Source: a virus. From it: a stretch of 35,155 nucleotides of DNA. Location: positions 1-35,155 of IMG/VR virus record IMGVR_UViG_3300046373_000023; one strand, 5' to 3'. A program made the translations under genes and the position numbers. The notes beneath the pieces are model-generated. The model had not been told where the DNA came from. It saw only the letters and a list, made by a program, of their open reading frames with translations, and ran no database searches. Positions 28,915-35,155 of the stretch are shown one piece after another; position 1 is the first letter of the stretch; the number at the start of each line of letters is the position of its first letter.

Positions 28915-29940
28915 TTAAGGTGTGTTAGGTTCAAGGGTTACGGTTTGCAGTGGTACGCCTATCTCTTTAAAAGCTTTTTCAATCTTAAGGGCTTCAAATT
29001 CGCAAGTCTCTCGCCAAAAATTAATCGCCGCCTGATAGGCCTCTCCACTATTTCCGAAAAGTCCCTCACTCGGATTAGCCAGAATCTGTGGGAAGCAATA
29101 AGCCGCGGTACATATCTTCTTACCTGCTTTATCGTCAACGCTGTTGAACTTATCTAGGTCGATATTATTGCCGATTTCGTACTTTTGAAACACCTTGCTT
29201 ATATCCTCTTCGGTGTTAACCGTTAATAGGTAATTTTGCGAGCTGTTTTTCGCGGATTTCCCTTGGCTTAGAACACGTAAAGTCTTTTCGGTATTGCTTA
29301 GTTTTGGCTTTTCGGGGTCTTCACTCGATGAAGTCTCCGCCGCTTTTTTCATAATAAATATATTATTTCCAAAGAGAGCATTATCCGCACTAGAAGTGAT
29401 GTATGTAGGCGCATCCGCCTCGACTTTCATCCAATTAAAAACAGGTACGAAAACCGAGAACTCATAAGCCGATGTAGTAGTATTATATTGGTAAATCTGC
29501 CCTGTAAAATTCTGAAAACCTCCAGCTTTTTTAATTTGAGCTGCCAATACGGTCTTATCTTTATTAAACGCGGGGAATACTTTTTTAGTCTTAGCGTTAT
29601 AGTATTCTGCTACCTTGCCTAAATCGTCCAGTTTCTTAGCTCGATAGTCTCGGGATAGTCTGAAATGCACCGCCTTTACATCTAAATTCGCGTTATATTC
29701 TACCCATAGAGTGAAAAAGCCGTATCGGATTTTCTCGTCCTTTATTTTCTCCCAATAAGGAGCGATAGCAGGCGTAATGCTGGGCAATTCGCAATACTTC
29801 TTAAACATAAGCACCGCCATTGAGGCTGTAGGGCTTTCACGGATAGCCTCGTCCATCTTATCAAAATAGTCGCCTTTCTCAATAAGTTTAACAAAATTAG
29901 CTTTTTCGGATATTTGCCTGTCGATTCTAGTGATCTCCAT
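28915..29940 (-). CDS. Probable portal protein
   Basis: A 341-residue protein resembling compact portals of Bacteroidetes phages. The N-terminal half contains the YGFFTLWVEYN segment and a strand-rich wing (FTGQIYQYN; FSVFVPVFNWMKVE). The C-terminal half has AAYCFPQILANPSEGLFGNS, then helices (EAYQAAINFWRETCEFEALK, IEKAF), like the crown/clip-proximal helices seen where portals end. A polar Ser/Glu-rich linker lies near residue 200. It would form the dodecameric DNA gate. It sits after the capsid genes rather than next to terminase, an unusual order. Confidence 0.55.
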   Translation of the reverse strand: MEITRIDRQISEKANFVKLIEKGDYFDKMDEAIRESPTASMAVLMFKKYCELPSITPAIAPYWEKIKDEKIRYGFFTLWVEYNANLDVKAVHFRLSRDYRAKKLDDLGKVAEYYNAKTKKVFPAFNKDKTVLAAQIKKAGGFQNFTGQIYQYNTTTSAYEFSVFVPVFNWMKVEADAPTYITSSADNALFGNNIFIMKKAAETSSSEDPEKPKLSNTEKTLRVLSQGKSAKNSSQNYLLTVNTEEDISKVFQKYEIGNNIDLDKFNSVDDKAGKKICTAAYCFPQILANPSEGLFGNSGEAYQAAINFWRETCEFEALKIEKAFKEIGVPLQTVTLEPNTP

Positions 29941-29955
29941 AAATTTAGCTTTTAA

Positions 29956-29988
29956 AAAATAAGCCTACTTGTTAGATAGGCTTATTTT
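29956..29988 (-). terminator. Terminator-like hairpin, AATAAGCCTA family, before the portal gene
   Basis: On the minus strand AATAAGCCTA, loop TCTAACAAG, TAGGCTTATT, then TTTT; extended to 12 bp with A-T pairs. The same stem sequence occurs at 33509-33543. It lies between the Pro-Val-Glu repeat gene and the portal gene in the middle of an operon, so read-through or processing is expected. Confidence 0.6.
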
Positions 29989-30008
29989 ATTGATTTCAAA
30001 GGACTAAC

Positions 30009-30494
30009 TTAGTCTAAGCTTTCAGCTTCTTTCGCGGCCTTAGTCTCTGCGGCTTTTTTAGCGGCCCCGAATAAAGGCTTAACTGATTCAACCGGTTCAA
30101 CTGGTTCAACTGGTTCAACTGGTTCAACTGGTTCAACTGGTTCAACTGGTTCAACTGGTTGAACCGCCAAAATAGCTTTTATCTTTTCTTCTTGGAAGTC
30201 CGAAAAGCGTCCCGGTGCTTTCTCGAATACGATTAACGCCGTTTGTAACTTTTCTTTAATTGCTTCCTCCGAGTCTTTCGGGTGAATTGGGTATAAAACC
30301 CCGTGCGCCCCGCTGTCAGTTTTATAGCTAACCGCTCCTGTGCGCAAAGTAAATAGTGATTTCTTTTGCATAATTAGATACTTTTTATACAAGGTGTCAA
30401 TGTCTTGCGCGTTACCGCAAGACAAACACCCTTGTTGTTTTTCAATATACTGTCTTGCGGCTAACGGCAAGTCGTTAAACTCCTCCGCAGTCAT
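30009..30494 (-). CDS. Structural-region protein with Pro-Val-Glu tandem repeat (161 aa)
   Basis: A 161-residue protein. The N-terminal 105 residues have mixed helix/strand with a Cys pair (GCLSCGNAQDID), then about nine Pro-Val-Glu triplets, then a basic/Ala-rich helix (PLFGAAKKAAETKAAKEAES). The repeat acts as an extended stiff linker between two domains. Its start overlaps the previous stop (TAATG). It lies between capsid and portal genes; function unknown. Confidence 0.6.
   Translation of the reverse strand: MTAEEFNDLPLAARQYIEKQQGCLSCGNAQDIDTLYKKYLIMQKKSLFTLRTGAVSYKTDSGAHGVLYPIHPKDSEEAIKEKLQTALIVFEKAPGRFSDFQEEKIKAILAVQPVEPVEPVEPVEPVEPVEPVEPVESVKPLFGAAKKAAETKAAKEAESLD
30094..30156. repeat. 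9-nt tandem repeat, seven exact units
   Basis: Seven exact copies of GGTTCAACT (plus strand) with one degenerate unit on each side (30085-30093 and 30157-30165). In the coding frame each unit encodes Pro-Val-Glu. Perfect repetition at the DNA level suggests recent expansion by slippage. Confidence 0.95.
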
Positions 30495-31102
30495 TATGGC
30501 AAGATTTCAAGGCGGTTATTAAACTGCGCCAAAGTAGTAGCGTAGTCAGTATCCAACCAGTTAACCCCGTTAGGCGTAGCCTCTTCTCCGCCCGCAATGC
30601 TGGTAAACGTACCTGTTACGCGGTTGCCAAACTCTACAGCCGTTGCGGCTGGTAAGAACTTAAGGCCGTTCGCAATTCCAAAAATATGGAACGTCGCCGC
30701 ATCGTTCACAACTCCTTTCATCGGGGCCACGATAGCCCAAAGATTAGAGTTTAGAGCCTTAACGTTTGCTTTGCCCTCCGCCGTCTCAGAGTCTGAAACC
30801 ACAATAGGCCCTAAAGTCTGAGTATAGGAGTCCGAAACGCTTGTGCCCTCCAAAACTTCGTAGTTAGGCAGCACAGAATTGTACAGCCACTCTATTTTTA
30901 CAGGGTAGTAGGCCGAAGCAGCTAGGGGGTACACCCCCGTTGCAGGGTCTTTAACCTCAACCGCTGTAATTAAGTAGGGGTTAGCTACGTCTTTCGTAGC
31001 GGATAAGGCCTCTAGCCTTACCGCATACATTTGAGCTTTTAGATTCAGCGTTACCGAATCGCAAGCTTTATCAATATCTTTTGAGTCTCCACAATAAGCC
31101 AT
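30494..31102 (-). CDS. Probable virion structural protein, tail-tube candidate (202 aa)
   Basis: A 202-residue protein with mostly beta-type sequence and few basic residues. The opening block carries Cys residues (MAYCGDSKDIDKACDSVTLN); the middle has VKDPATGVYP and a long strand region, and the C-terminal half contains FGIANGLKFLP and GNRVTGTFTSIAGGEE. It follows the capsid gene closely. It could be the major tail tube protein or a capsid accessory protein; nothing visible decides between them. Confidence 0.5.
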   Translation of the reverse strand: MAYCGDSKDIDKACDSVTLNLKAQMYAVRLEALSATKDVANPYLITAVEVKDPATGVYPLAASAYYPVKIEWLYNSVLPNYEVLEGTSVSDSYTQTLGPIVVSDSETAEGKANVKALNSNLWAIVAPMKGVVNDAATFHIFGIANGLKFLPAATAVEFGNRVTGTFTSIAGGEEATPNGVNWLDTDYATTLAQFNNRLEILP

Positions 31103-31122
31103 GTCTTGTCTTTTTTTAAAGA

Positions 31123-32148
31123 TTAATAAGCTACTACGTAGTAGTCACCGTCCACCGCCTCAGGGTGCATAATGGTTAACATCGTGCCTGCCTCCCAACG
31201 TTTAGAAACGTCGTAGAACTGAGTTCTAAAACTAGAATCTACAGGTTTAGGGAATGACAGCATAGGCAAACCTACTGTCAAAATGATACGGTGCGGCAAT
31301 AATTGCGTATCAGCTACACCAGTAGCGAAGTCGGCAATAGCTGCGCTAAAATGCTCGTATTTTATCCACTGAATATCACGATACACGAAAGAGTCAAAGT
31401 TACCGAACTCGTTTTCGATAGCCACAAAACGGATACCTGCCAATTCGTTCTTTTGTCTTTGCGCTTGGATAATATCAAAAATCCTTACCGTTAACCATGC
31501 AGTTTTTGCTGAGTTTGTAATCATCTGCATAGACAAAGACTGTGCGTCAATTACAGCATCTAAGTACGCTAATGCTTGGTCGTAAGTCATTGTGTTTTGC
31601 AAGGCCAAAGTCAAAGCTGCGTTTTGCGTAATAGTTACGTGTGCAGGCGATGCAGCTAAAATCTTTTTCCACTGCCCGTCATCTTTCGTATAAGCTGCTA
31701 ACTTAGCCGCCACTAATAAATCAGCTGCGATATAATCAACGTCTCCAAGCCAGTAAGTTTTTAAACCTGAGAAAGTCAATTGAACTGCTTGCTCTCTTGC
31801 TTTTTGGTTTTCTAACTCTGTAGTCGGCTCAGGGAATACAGGGTCGATCCCGTAAACCTCAAACTCACCCTCGGATAAGTCAGTTAAACAGATTTTACAC
31901 GCTTCATTCATCTGAATACGTGTGTTTTTCAATACGCTAGGAACAGAGCAAGCAAGCGATACGTCGCAACCAGCTACAAGCGTAGCGTCCGAAATAACGA
32001 TAGGCGCAAGGCTGTACGTATTAGGCTCTAAGGTAACACTTGTGTTATACTTAGACGTGGCTCTCGCCATTGCCTCCATCAAGGCGATTTCGAAATCGGA
32101 CTCTCCGAATTGAAACCCTACAGGGGTCATGTTATTTGCTGTGATCAT
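31123..32148 (-). CDS. Probable major capsid protein
   Basis: A 341-residue protein after a protease and a scaffold-like protein, the usual place of an HK97-fold capsid subunit. It has an ordered N-terminus and long Ala-rich helical middle (IAADLLVAAKLAAYTKDDGQ; MTYDQALAYLDAVIDAQSLS). It also has strands and loops expected of the A-domain (GIRFVAIENEFGNFDSFVYRD) and C-terminal beta sequence (TMLTIMHPEAVDGDYYVVAY). No signal or membrane segment. Length fits. It is inferred from position and composition rather than a diagnostic motif. Confidence 0.65.
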   Translation of the reverse strand: MITANNMTPVGFQFGESDFEIALMEAMARATSKYNTSVTLEPNTYSLAPIVISDATLVAGCDVSLACSVPSVLKNTRIQMNEACKICLTDLSEGEFEVYGIDPVFPEPTTELENQKAREQAVQLTFSGLKTYWLGDVDYIAADLLVAAKLAAYTKDDGQWKKILAASPAHVTITQNAALTLALQNTMTYDQALAYLDAVIDAQSLSMQMITNSAKTAWLTVRIFDIIQAQRQKNELAGIRFVAIENEFGNFDSFVYRDIQWIKYEHFSAAIADFATGVADTQLLPHRIILTVGLPMLSFPKPVDSSFRTQFYDVSKRWEAGTMLTIMHPEAVDGDYYVVAY

Positions 32149-32151
32149 AGC

Positions 32152-32739
32152 TTATTTAAGATTTAATTTGGCTAAGTCAATAGACTTACCCCCGATTGAT
32201 ACTTTATTATTTGCCGCTGCGGCTGCTGCGGGCGTTGGTAACCCGTCACCTGCGTGCCCCATTGTAGCTTTGAACTTCACGAAATCCGCCTGCAAAGTCG
32301 CAATAGTTTGCGCCTGAGCATCTATAGTGGCCAGTGCCGTAGCTCTGAAAGTTTCGTGAGCCTCCAACGCTTCCGCTACTGCCTCGATAAACTCTACGGT
32401 TTCAGGACTCATCGCCTCTGCCCCCGGTGCAGGGTTGCCCGTTTGGTCTTCTACTACTTTTGTAACTTTCCCACCTGCAACCTCGATAGTGTATACCGAG
32501 TTATCCGCTGTAAATACGTGAGTCCCATCGGTAGCCGTAACAGTTACGCCGTCCACGATTTCCGAAACGTCACCGATATCAGGGAAAGATAACGTTTCGC
32601 CGTTGGCGTCGTCGATTTCCAGCTTAGCGGTTGGCTTTCTTTGGCCGCCGCCTAACTTCATTTTAGCGAGTCTGTCTCGCCAGCTTGGCGCGCCCTCCGC
32701 TTTCGCGAAAAAACCACCCGTTAATAACACTTTTTTCAT
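32152..32739 (-). CDS. Putative scaffold / capsid assembly protein (195 aa)
   Basis: A 195-residue protein between the protease and capsid genes. A basic N-terminus (SWRDRLAKMKLGGGQRK) is followed by a small beta segment (VTVTATDGTHVFTADNSVYT), then a long helical coiled-coil-like region rich in Ala, Glu and Gln (about residues 108-155), a Pro/Ala linker, and a basic C-terminus (SIDLAKLNLK). Scaffolding proteins are commonly helical, alanine-rich and placed exactly here. It may be cut by the upstream ClpP-like protease. No definite family recognised. Confidence 0.55.
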   Translation of the reverse strand: MKKVLLTGGFFAKAEGAPSWRDRLAKMKLGGGQRKPTAKLEIDDANGETLSFPDIGDVSEIVDGVTVTATDGTHVFTADNSVYTIEVAGGKVTKVVEDQTGNPAPGAEAMSPETVEFIEAVAEALEAHETFRATALATIDAQAQTIATLQADFVKFKATMGHAGDGLPTPAAAAAANNKVSIGGKSIDLAKLNLK

Positions 32740-32747
32740 ATCTATTT

Positions 32748-33257
32748 TTAATTTAATTCGTATTCTCGCTCCATAAATCCCAAAAATATAAGGTCTTCTT
32801 TATCTAGGAAATTATCATTCTTCTTTAATATCTCATACATACCTGTTTGCAAGTTCGTATTAGCTGCTAGCACCTCCTCTATAAAAGCATCGTCCTCCTC
32901 CAACATATCGAGCATTTCTCTTAAGTCCGTAGATGTTAGCCGCTCGGCAATATCAAAGCCTGAAGAGTGGAACATGAATCGTGCCGTATCGCTGGCCGTT
33001 TTAATATCCCCAAATAAGAATAGCAGCATCCCGCAAGAGTAAGCAAAGTTCTCAACGTGGGTTGAAAATACGTAGCCCTCTGTCTTCTTTTGATTTATAA
33101 TAGCGCCCATCTCTTTAAGGACTTCGGTGTAGCCCCCGAAACTTTCTATATCAATTGAAACTATACACGGTTTAGTCAGCGTGCCCATAAAGGCGGCGAA
33201 CCTATCCGCTAAAGGTTGCGAAAAATCTTCGTACACATTGAACTCTACTTCTTCCAT
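32748..33257 (-). CDS. ClpP-like prohead maturation protease
   Basis: A 169-residue serine protease of the ClpP/crotonase-like fold. The nucleophile Ser74 is in AYSCGMLLFLFGD and His97 in ARFMFHSSG, with the usual spacing. The third catalytic acid is probably in the EEDDAFIEE helix. An IDIESFGGYTEVL segment corresponds to the oxyanion region with GG. Its position before scaffold and capsid genes indicates it cleaves scaffold during prohead maturation. It overlaps the upstream Cys-rich gene by 13 nt. Confidence 0.85.
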   Translation of the reverse strand: MEEVEFNVYEDFSQPLADRFAAFMGTLTKPCIVSIDIESFGGYTEVLKEMGAIINQKKTEGYVFSTHVENFAYSCGMLLFLFGDIKTASDTARFMFHSSGFDIAERLTSTDLREMLDMLEEDDAFIEEVLAANTNLQTGMYEILKKNDNFLDKEDLIFLGFMEREYELN

Positions 33258-33487
33258 TTAGGGCATATATTTTTTTCTTCTTTTGCGAATATCTTTGTGG
33301 CTAGTGGGCAGTTGCAAACTTTGCAAACATAACCGTTAAGCTCTACCATTTTCGAGTCTAGAATCTTAGCGTAAGCCCTGACTTCTTTATCGGGACAAGC
33401 GGCGCATATCGCGGCTCTTCTCTCCTCCTCCTCGCCCCCTATCTCTTCGGTAAAGTGCTGTTTCAGTGCTTGCAAGAAATCTAACAT
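33245..33487 (-). CDS. Small Cys-rich (zinc-binding type) protein (80 aa)
   Basis: An 80-residue protein with Cys28-x2-Cys31 (CAAC), Cys55-x2-Cys58-x-Cys60 (CKVCNC) and Cys75 (ICPKW). This is a pattern of small zinc proteins seen just before head genes in Bacteroidetes phages (GYVCKVCNCPL near the end). It is the first full gene of the second late operon, behind a leader peptide and hairpin. Function unknown. Confidence 0.7.
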   Translation of the reverse strand: MLDFLQALKQHFTEEIGGEEEERRAAICAACPDKEVRAYAKILDSKMVELNGYVCKVCNCPLATKIFAKEEKNICPKWKK

Positions 33488-33508
33488 ATCCGTTTGGTTT
33501 TAAAACAA

Positions 33509-33543
33509 AATAAGCCTATCCGCTAAGTGCAGATAGGCTTATT
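33509..33543 (-). terminator. Terminator-like hairpin in the leader of the second late operon
   Basis: On the minus strand AATAAGCCTATC, loop of 11 nt, GATAGGCTTATT, then TTGTTTT: a perfect 12-bp stem that shares its stem sequence with the hairpin at 29956-29988. It lies downstream of a promoter and a short leader ORF and 22 nt upstream of the first structural gene. That is the geometry of transcription attenuation. Confidence 0.65.
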
Positions 33544-33577
33544 TGATATTATCAAGGCAAGTGCTGTACATCTTCAT
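33539..33577 (-). CDS. Possible 12-codon leader peptide
   Basis: ATG at 33577 and TAA at 33539 encode MKMYSTCLDNIK. The ORF begins about 11 nt after the predicted transcription start, and its stop codon lies inside the 5' arm of the terminator hairpin. Ribosome position could therefore decide whether the hairpin forms. No run of a single amino acid codon is present, so a classic amino-acid sensor is not evident. Confidence 0.35.
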   Translation of the reverse strand: MKMYSTCLDNIK

Positions 33578-33594
33578 ACAGTATTAGGGTTAAG

Positions 33595-33624
33595 CAAATG
33601 TAATGATTTATTTTTAATGTGCAA
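33595..33624 (-). promoter_or_regulatory. Second late promoter
   Basis: On the minus strand TTG (33624-33622), 19 nt, TACATTTG (33602-33595), the same spacing as both early promoters. Predicted start near 33588. It follows the tape measure terminator and would drive head, fibre and lysis genes. Confidence 0.72.
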
Positions 33625-33631
33625 CTTTAAG

Positions 33632-33668
33632 AAAGAAAAAAAAGCCGAGTAAATCAATACTGGCTTTT
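33632..33668 (-). terminator. Rho-independent terminator after the tape measure gene
   Basis: On the minus strand AAAAGCC-AGTA, loop TTGATT, TACT-C-GGCTTTT, continuing as TTTT: a stem of 11 bp with one bulged C. It lies about 80 nt after the tape measure stop and directly before the second late promoter. Confidence 0.82.
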
Positions 33669-33749
33669 CCCTCCCTTCACTAAAAAAAATTCAACCGTTA
33701 ACCATAAAAAAAATGAGCTTTCGGCTATAAAGATAATAATTTATTTCAA

Positions 33750-35155
33750 TTAGTTCGATTTTATTTTTATTTGTTGCTGATTTTGTACTTCTTGTAGTGT
33801 CTCCAAGACAAGTACAGGCGCTGAGCCTACGGGCGTATCTATACGAGGTGCAGCGTCCACCGTCGCAACGGTTGCCGTCCTTGCTGGGTTTTCGAAAATA
33901 GCCGCAGGGGTCGCCGTTGTTCCGCCGCCTGAGGAAGACGCGCTACCCGAAGACCCTTTATCCGTTTTAAGTATATTCTTGACGGCTGCAAAACCGCTAG
34001 AAGCCACGACTGCAACGTTAGCGATCTTAAGGCCTATCTCATAAGGCGTTACGGGTTTTGTCGATAACTCTGCCGTTATACCCTGATAGGTGTTAATTAA
34101 AGCCGAAGCGACCGCAAGGGCTTTACTCTCCCCAAAGATGTTTTTAGCTACGGTGATGGCGTCGTTTGCTATTTGAAATTGTGCGGCTCTTTTAGTTTTA
34201 GCAACCTCTTTATCTATCGCCTTAGTCGCTTGCGCATACTTCTTTTCTTCTAATAGGCGGATAGCGGTAGCCTGTTGAGCTGTTATCTTTTTATTCTCTA
34301 AGTCCTGAGCGGTAAGCCTCTTTTTCTCCTCGAACTCTGCGGCTAATATCTGTTTGCGTATATCGCTTTCAGCGATGCCCTGCTCTTGGATCGTCAGCAA
34401 TCGCATTTCGAACGCTACCGCGTCAAGTGCTGCCTGCTCTTCTTTTCTTAACTTCTCCGAGTCTTCGAAATTCTTATTTATCTCGGTTACGCTAGCTAAA
34501 TAACCTTTCTGAATTTCAGTAAGAGCCGCCGCCTTGTCTTTCTCGTTTAAGATACTGGACTCAACCCGTTTCGTCTCGGCGTCTTTAAGGAATTTAGCAT
34601 TATCAAGTAAATCACGTTGCTCTTCACTAGAGAATCGCTTCTTCGCCTCTATGCCTTTTTTCTGCAGCTCTAGTTCGTCGGCTATAGTCTTGTTGGTAAT
34701 TTCCAGAACCTTAGCCGAGAAGTCTGCAGCGTTTTTAATTCGATCCGTTCCACCTTGCAACTTGTCGAGCTTAGCATAATAGCTCTGGTAAAATGCTAAC
34801 TGTTCGTCGACAGCATGTTGTTCAGTCTCGAATTTTAGTTTTGTGTTGGCTAAATTCTTAGTTGCCGATTCTTGTTGTTTTTTGGCGTTGTCCTCCGAGG
34901 CTTTAGCCGCTTTCTCTTGCGCTTTTTCATCTCTGGCTTGCTGCTTTTCGATTATTTTATTCTTGTAATTCTGCGCTTTCTCCTGTATTTGGTTGTCCTC
35001 CTGCAAGAGCTGTTCGCGGGATAGCTGGTTTTTCTTAAACGACTCCACAAGCTCCGAATCTAATTTCTTTTTCTTCGCTATACTCTTTAAGAATTCGTAA
35101 TCTCCTGCGGTAAGTCTCGCTTTTTCTTGGTCTGATAGATTTTTGCCCACGGCAA
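33750..35155 (-). CDS. Tape measure protein, C-terminal part
   Basis: Carboxy-terminal 466 codons of the tape measure gene, read in the same frame as the part ending at position 1 (codon 417 is the GTG at 35150, equivalent to position 122). It is mostly long charged coiled coil. A hydrophobic segment near residues 745-800 (around IFGESKALAVASALINTYQG) resembles the C-terminal region common in tape-measure proteins. A Ser/Gly-rich linker and a Gln-rich tail end in KIKSN. The stop TAA at 33750 is followed 80 nt later by a strong terminator, so this gene closes the first late operon. A GTG-initiated protein starting at 35150 would be an artefact of the linear cut. Confidence 0.8.
   Translation of the reverse strand, partial: AVGKNLSDQEKARLTAGDYEFLKSIAKKKKLDSELVESFKKNQLSREQLLQEDNQIQEKAQNYKNKIIEKQQARDEKAQEKAAKASEDNAKKQQESATKNLANTKLKFETEQHAVDEQLAFYQSYYAKLDKLQGGTDRIKNAADFSAKVLEITNKTIADELELQKKGIEAKKRFSSEEQRDLLDNAKFLKDAETKRVESSILNEKDKAAALTEIQKGYLASVTEINKNFEDSEKLRKEEQAALDAVAFEMRLLTIQEQGIAESDIRKQILAAEFEEKKRLTAQDLENKKITAQQATAIRLLEEKKYAQATKAIDKEVAKTKRAAQFQIANDAITVAKNIFGESKALAVASALINTYQGITAELSTKPVTPYEIGLKIANVAVVASSGFAAVKNILKTDKGSSGSASSSGGGTTATPAAIFENPARTATVATVDAAPRIDTPVGSAPVLVLETLQEVQNQQQIKIKSN
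35029..35155. repeat. Terminal direct repeat, right copy
   Basis: Exact second copy of bases 1-127; see the left copy. It shows the molecule is circular or circularly permuted, as expected of headful packaging or a closed replicative form. Confidence 0.95.

Noticed and set aside
30085-30165. CRISPR-like repeat array
   Set aside because: Units are 9 nt, contiguous, without spacers, and in frame as Pro-Val-Glu codons.
33750-35150. Stand-alone 466-residue protein starting with GTG at 35150
   Set aside because: The frame is open upstream across the circular join and continues to an ATG at 1370, so this is only the C-terminal part of the tape measure protein.
1-35155. Insertion sequences, reverse transcriptase or diversity-generating retroelement, toxin-antitoxin pairs
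   Set aside because: No transposase, RT motifs, variable/template repeats or recognisable toxin domains were found in any frame examined.

Overview
The window is a complete, circularly closed genome of a small tailed bacteriophage, most likely a siphovirus of a Bacteroidetes (Flavobacteriia-like) host. The first 127 bases (1-127) are repeated exactly as the last 127 (35029-35155), so the unique circle is 35,028 bp. The tape-measure gene runs unbroken across the join. All recognisable genes lie on the minus strand. The Bacteroidetes assignment rests on four promoters of that phylum's type (TTG, 19-21 bp, TAnnTTTG) and on start sites in A-rich contexts mostly without Shine-Dalgarno. A tail-fibre gene with a flavobacterial-looking secretion leader adds support.

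Layout in the direction of transcription (high to low coordinates). (1) The early operon starts at a promoter at 22278-22307. It carries an HTH regulator, a DUF2800 nuclease, a DUF2815 SSB-like protein, a 343-nt GC-rich structured non-coding stretch, a family A DNA polymerase, an N4/N6 methyltransferase, a primase/VirE helicase, a zinc ribbon, a VRR-NUC nuclease, a C5-cytosine methyltransferase and a SNF2 helicase. A second, nearly identical promoter at 10652-10681 drives seven tiny genes that end at a terminator at 9199-9228. (2) The first late operon starts at 8780-8812. It holds terminase small and large subunits, head-tail and tail completion genes, two large distal-tail proteins and the tape measure, and ends at a terminator at 33632-33668. 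(3) The second late operon starts at 33595-33624. It opens with a 12-codon leader and a terminator-like hairpin, followed by a Cys-rich protein, a ClpP-like protease, a scaffold-like protein, the probable major capsid protein, portal and connector candidates, an SGNH-esterase tail fibre, holin candidates, lysozyme and a unimolecular-spanin candidate. It ends at a terminator at 22620-22646.

The two operon-boundary gaps (8760-9198 and 22259-22619) are colinear relatives of each other. Each runs promoter, GTAAACAA sites, a conserved 53-nt AT-rich block, a GC hairpin, more GTTTAC sites, then the upstream operon's terminator. They are the best candidates for replication origins or for shared operators. 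Other non-coding oddities are two tRNA-like T-arm/acceptor minihelices upstream of the polymerase gene, an interleaved inverted-repeat element after the large terminase, and hairpins punctuating the second late operon.

No integrase, excisionase, transposon, CRISPR array or restriction endonuclease was recognised. The phage is therefore probably virulent, or controlled only by its single HTH protein. Gene functions come from motif recognition by eye; no database search was run.
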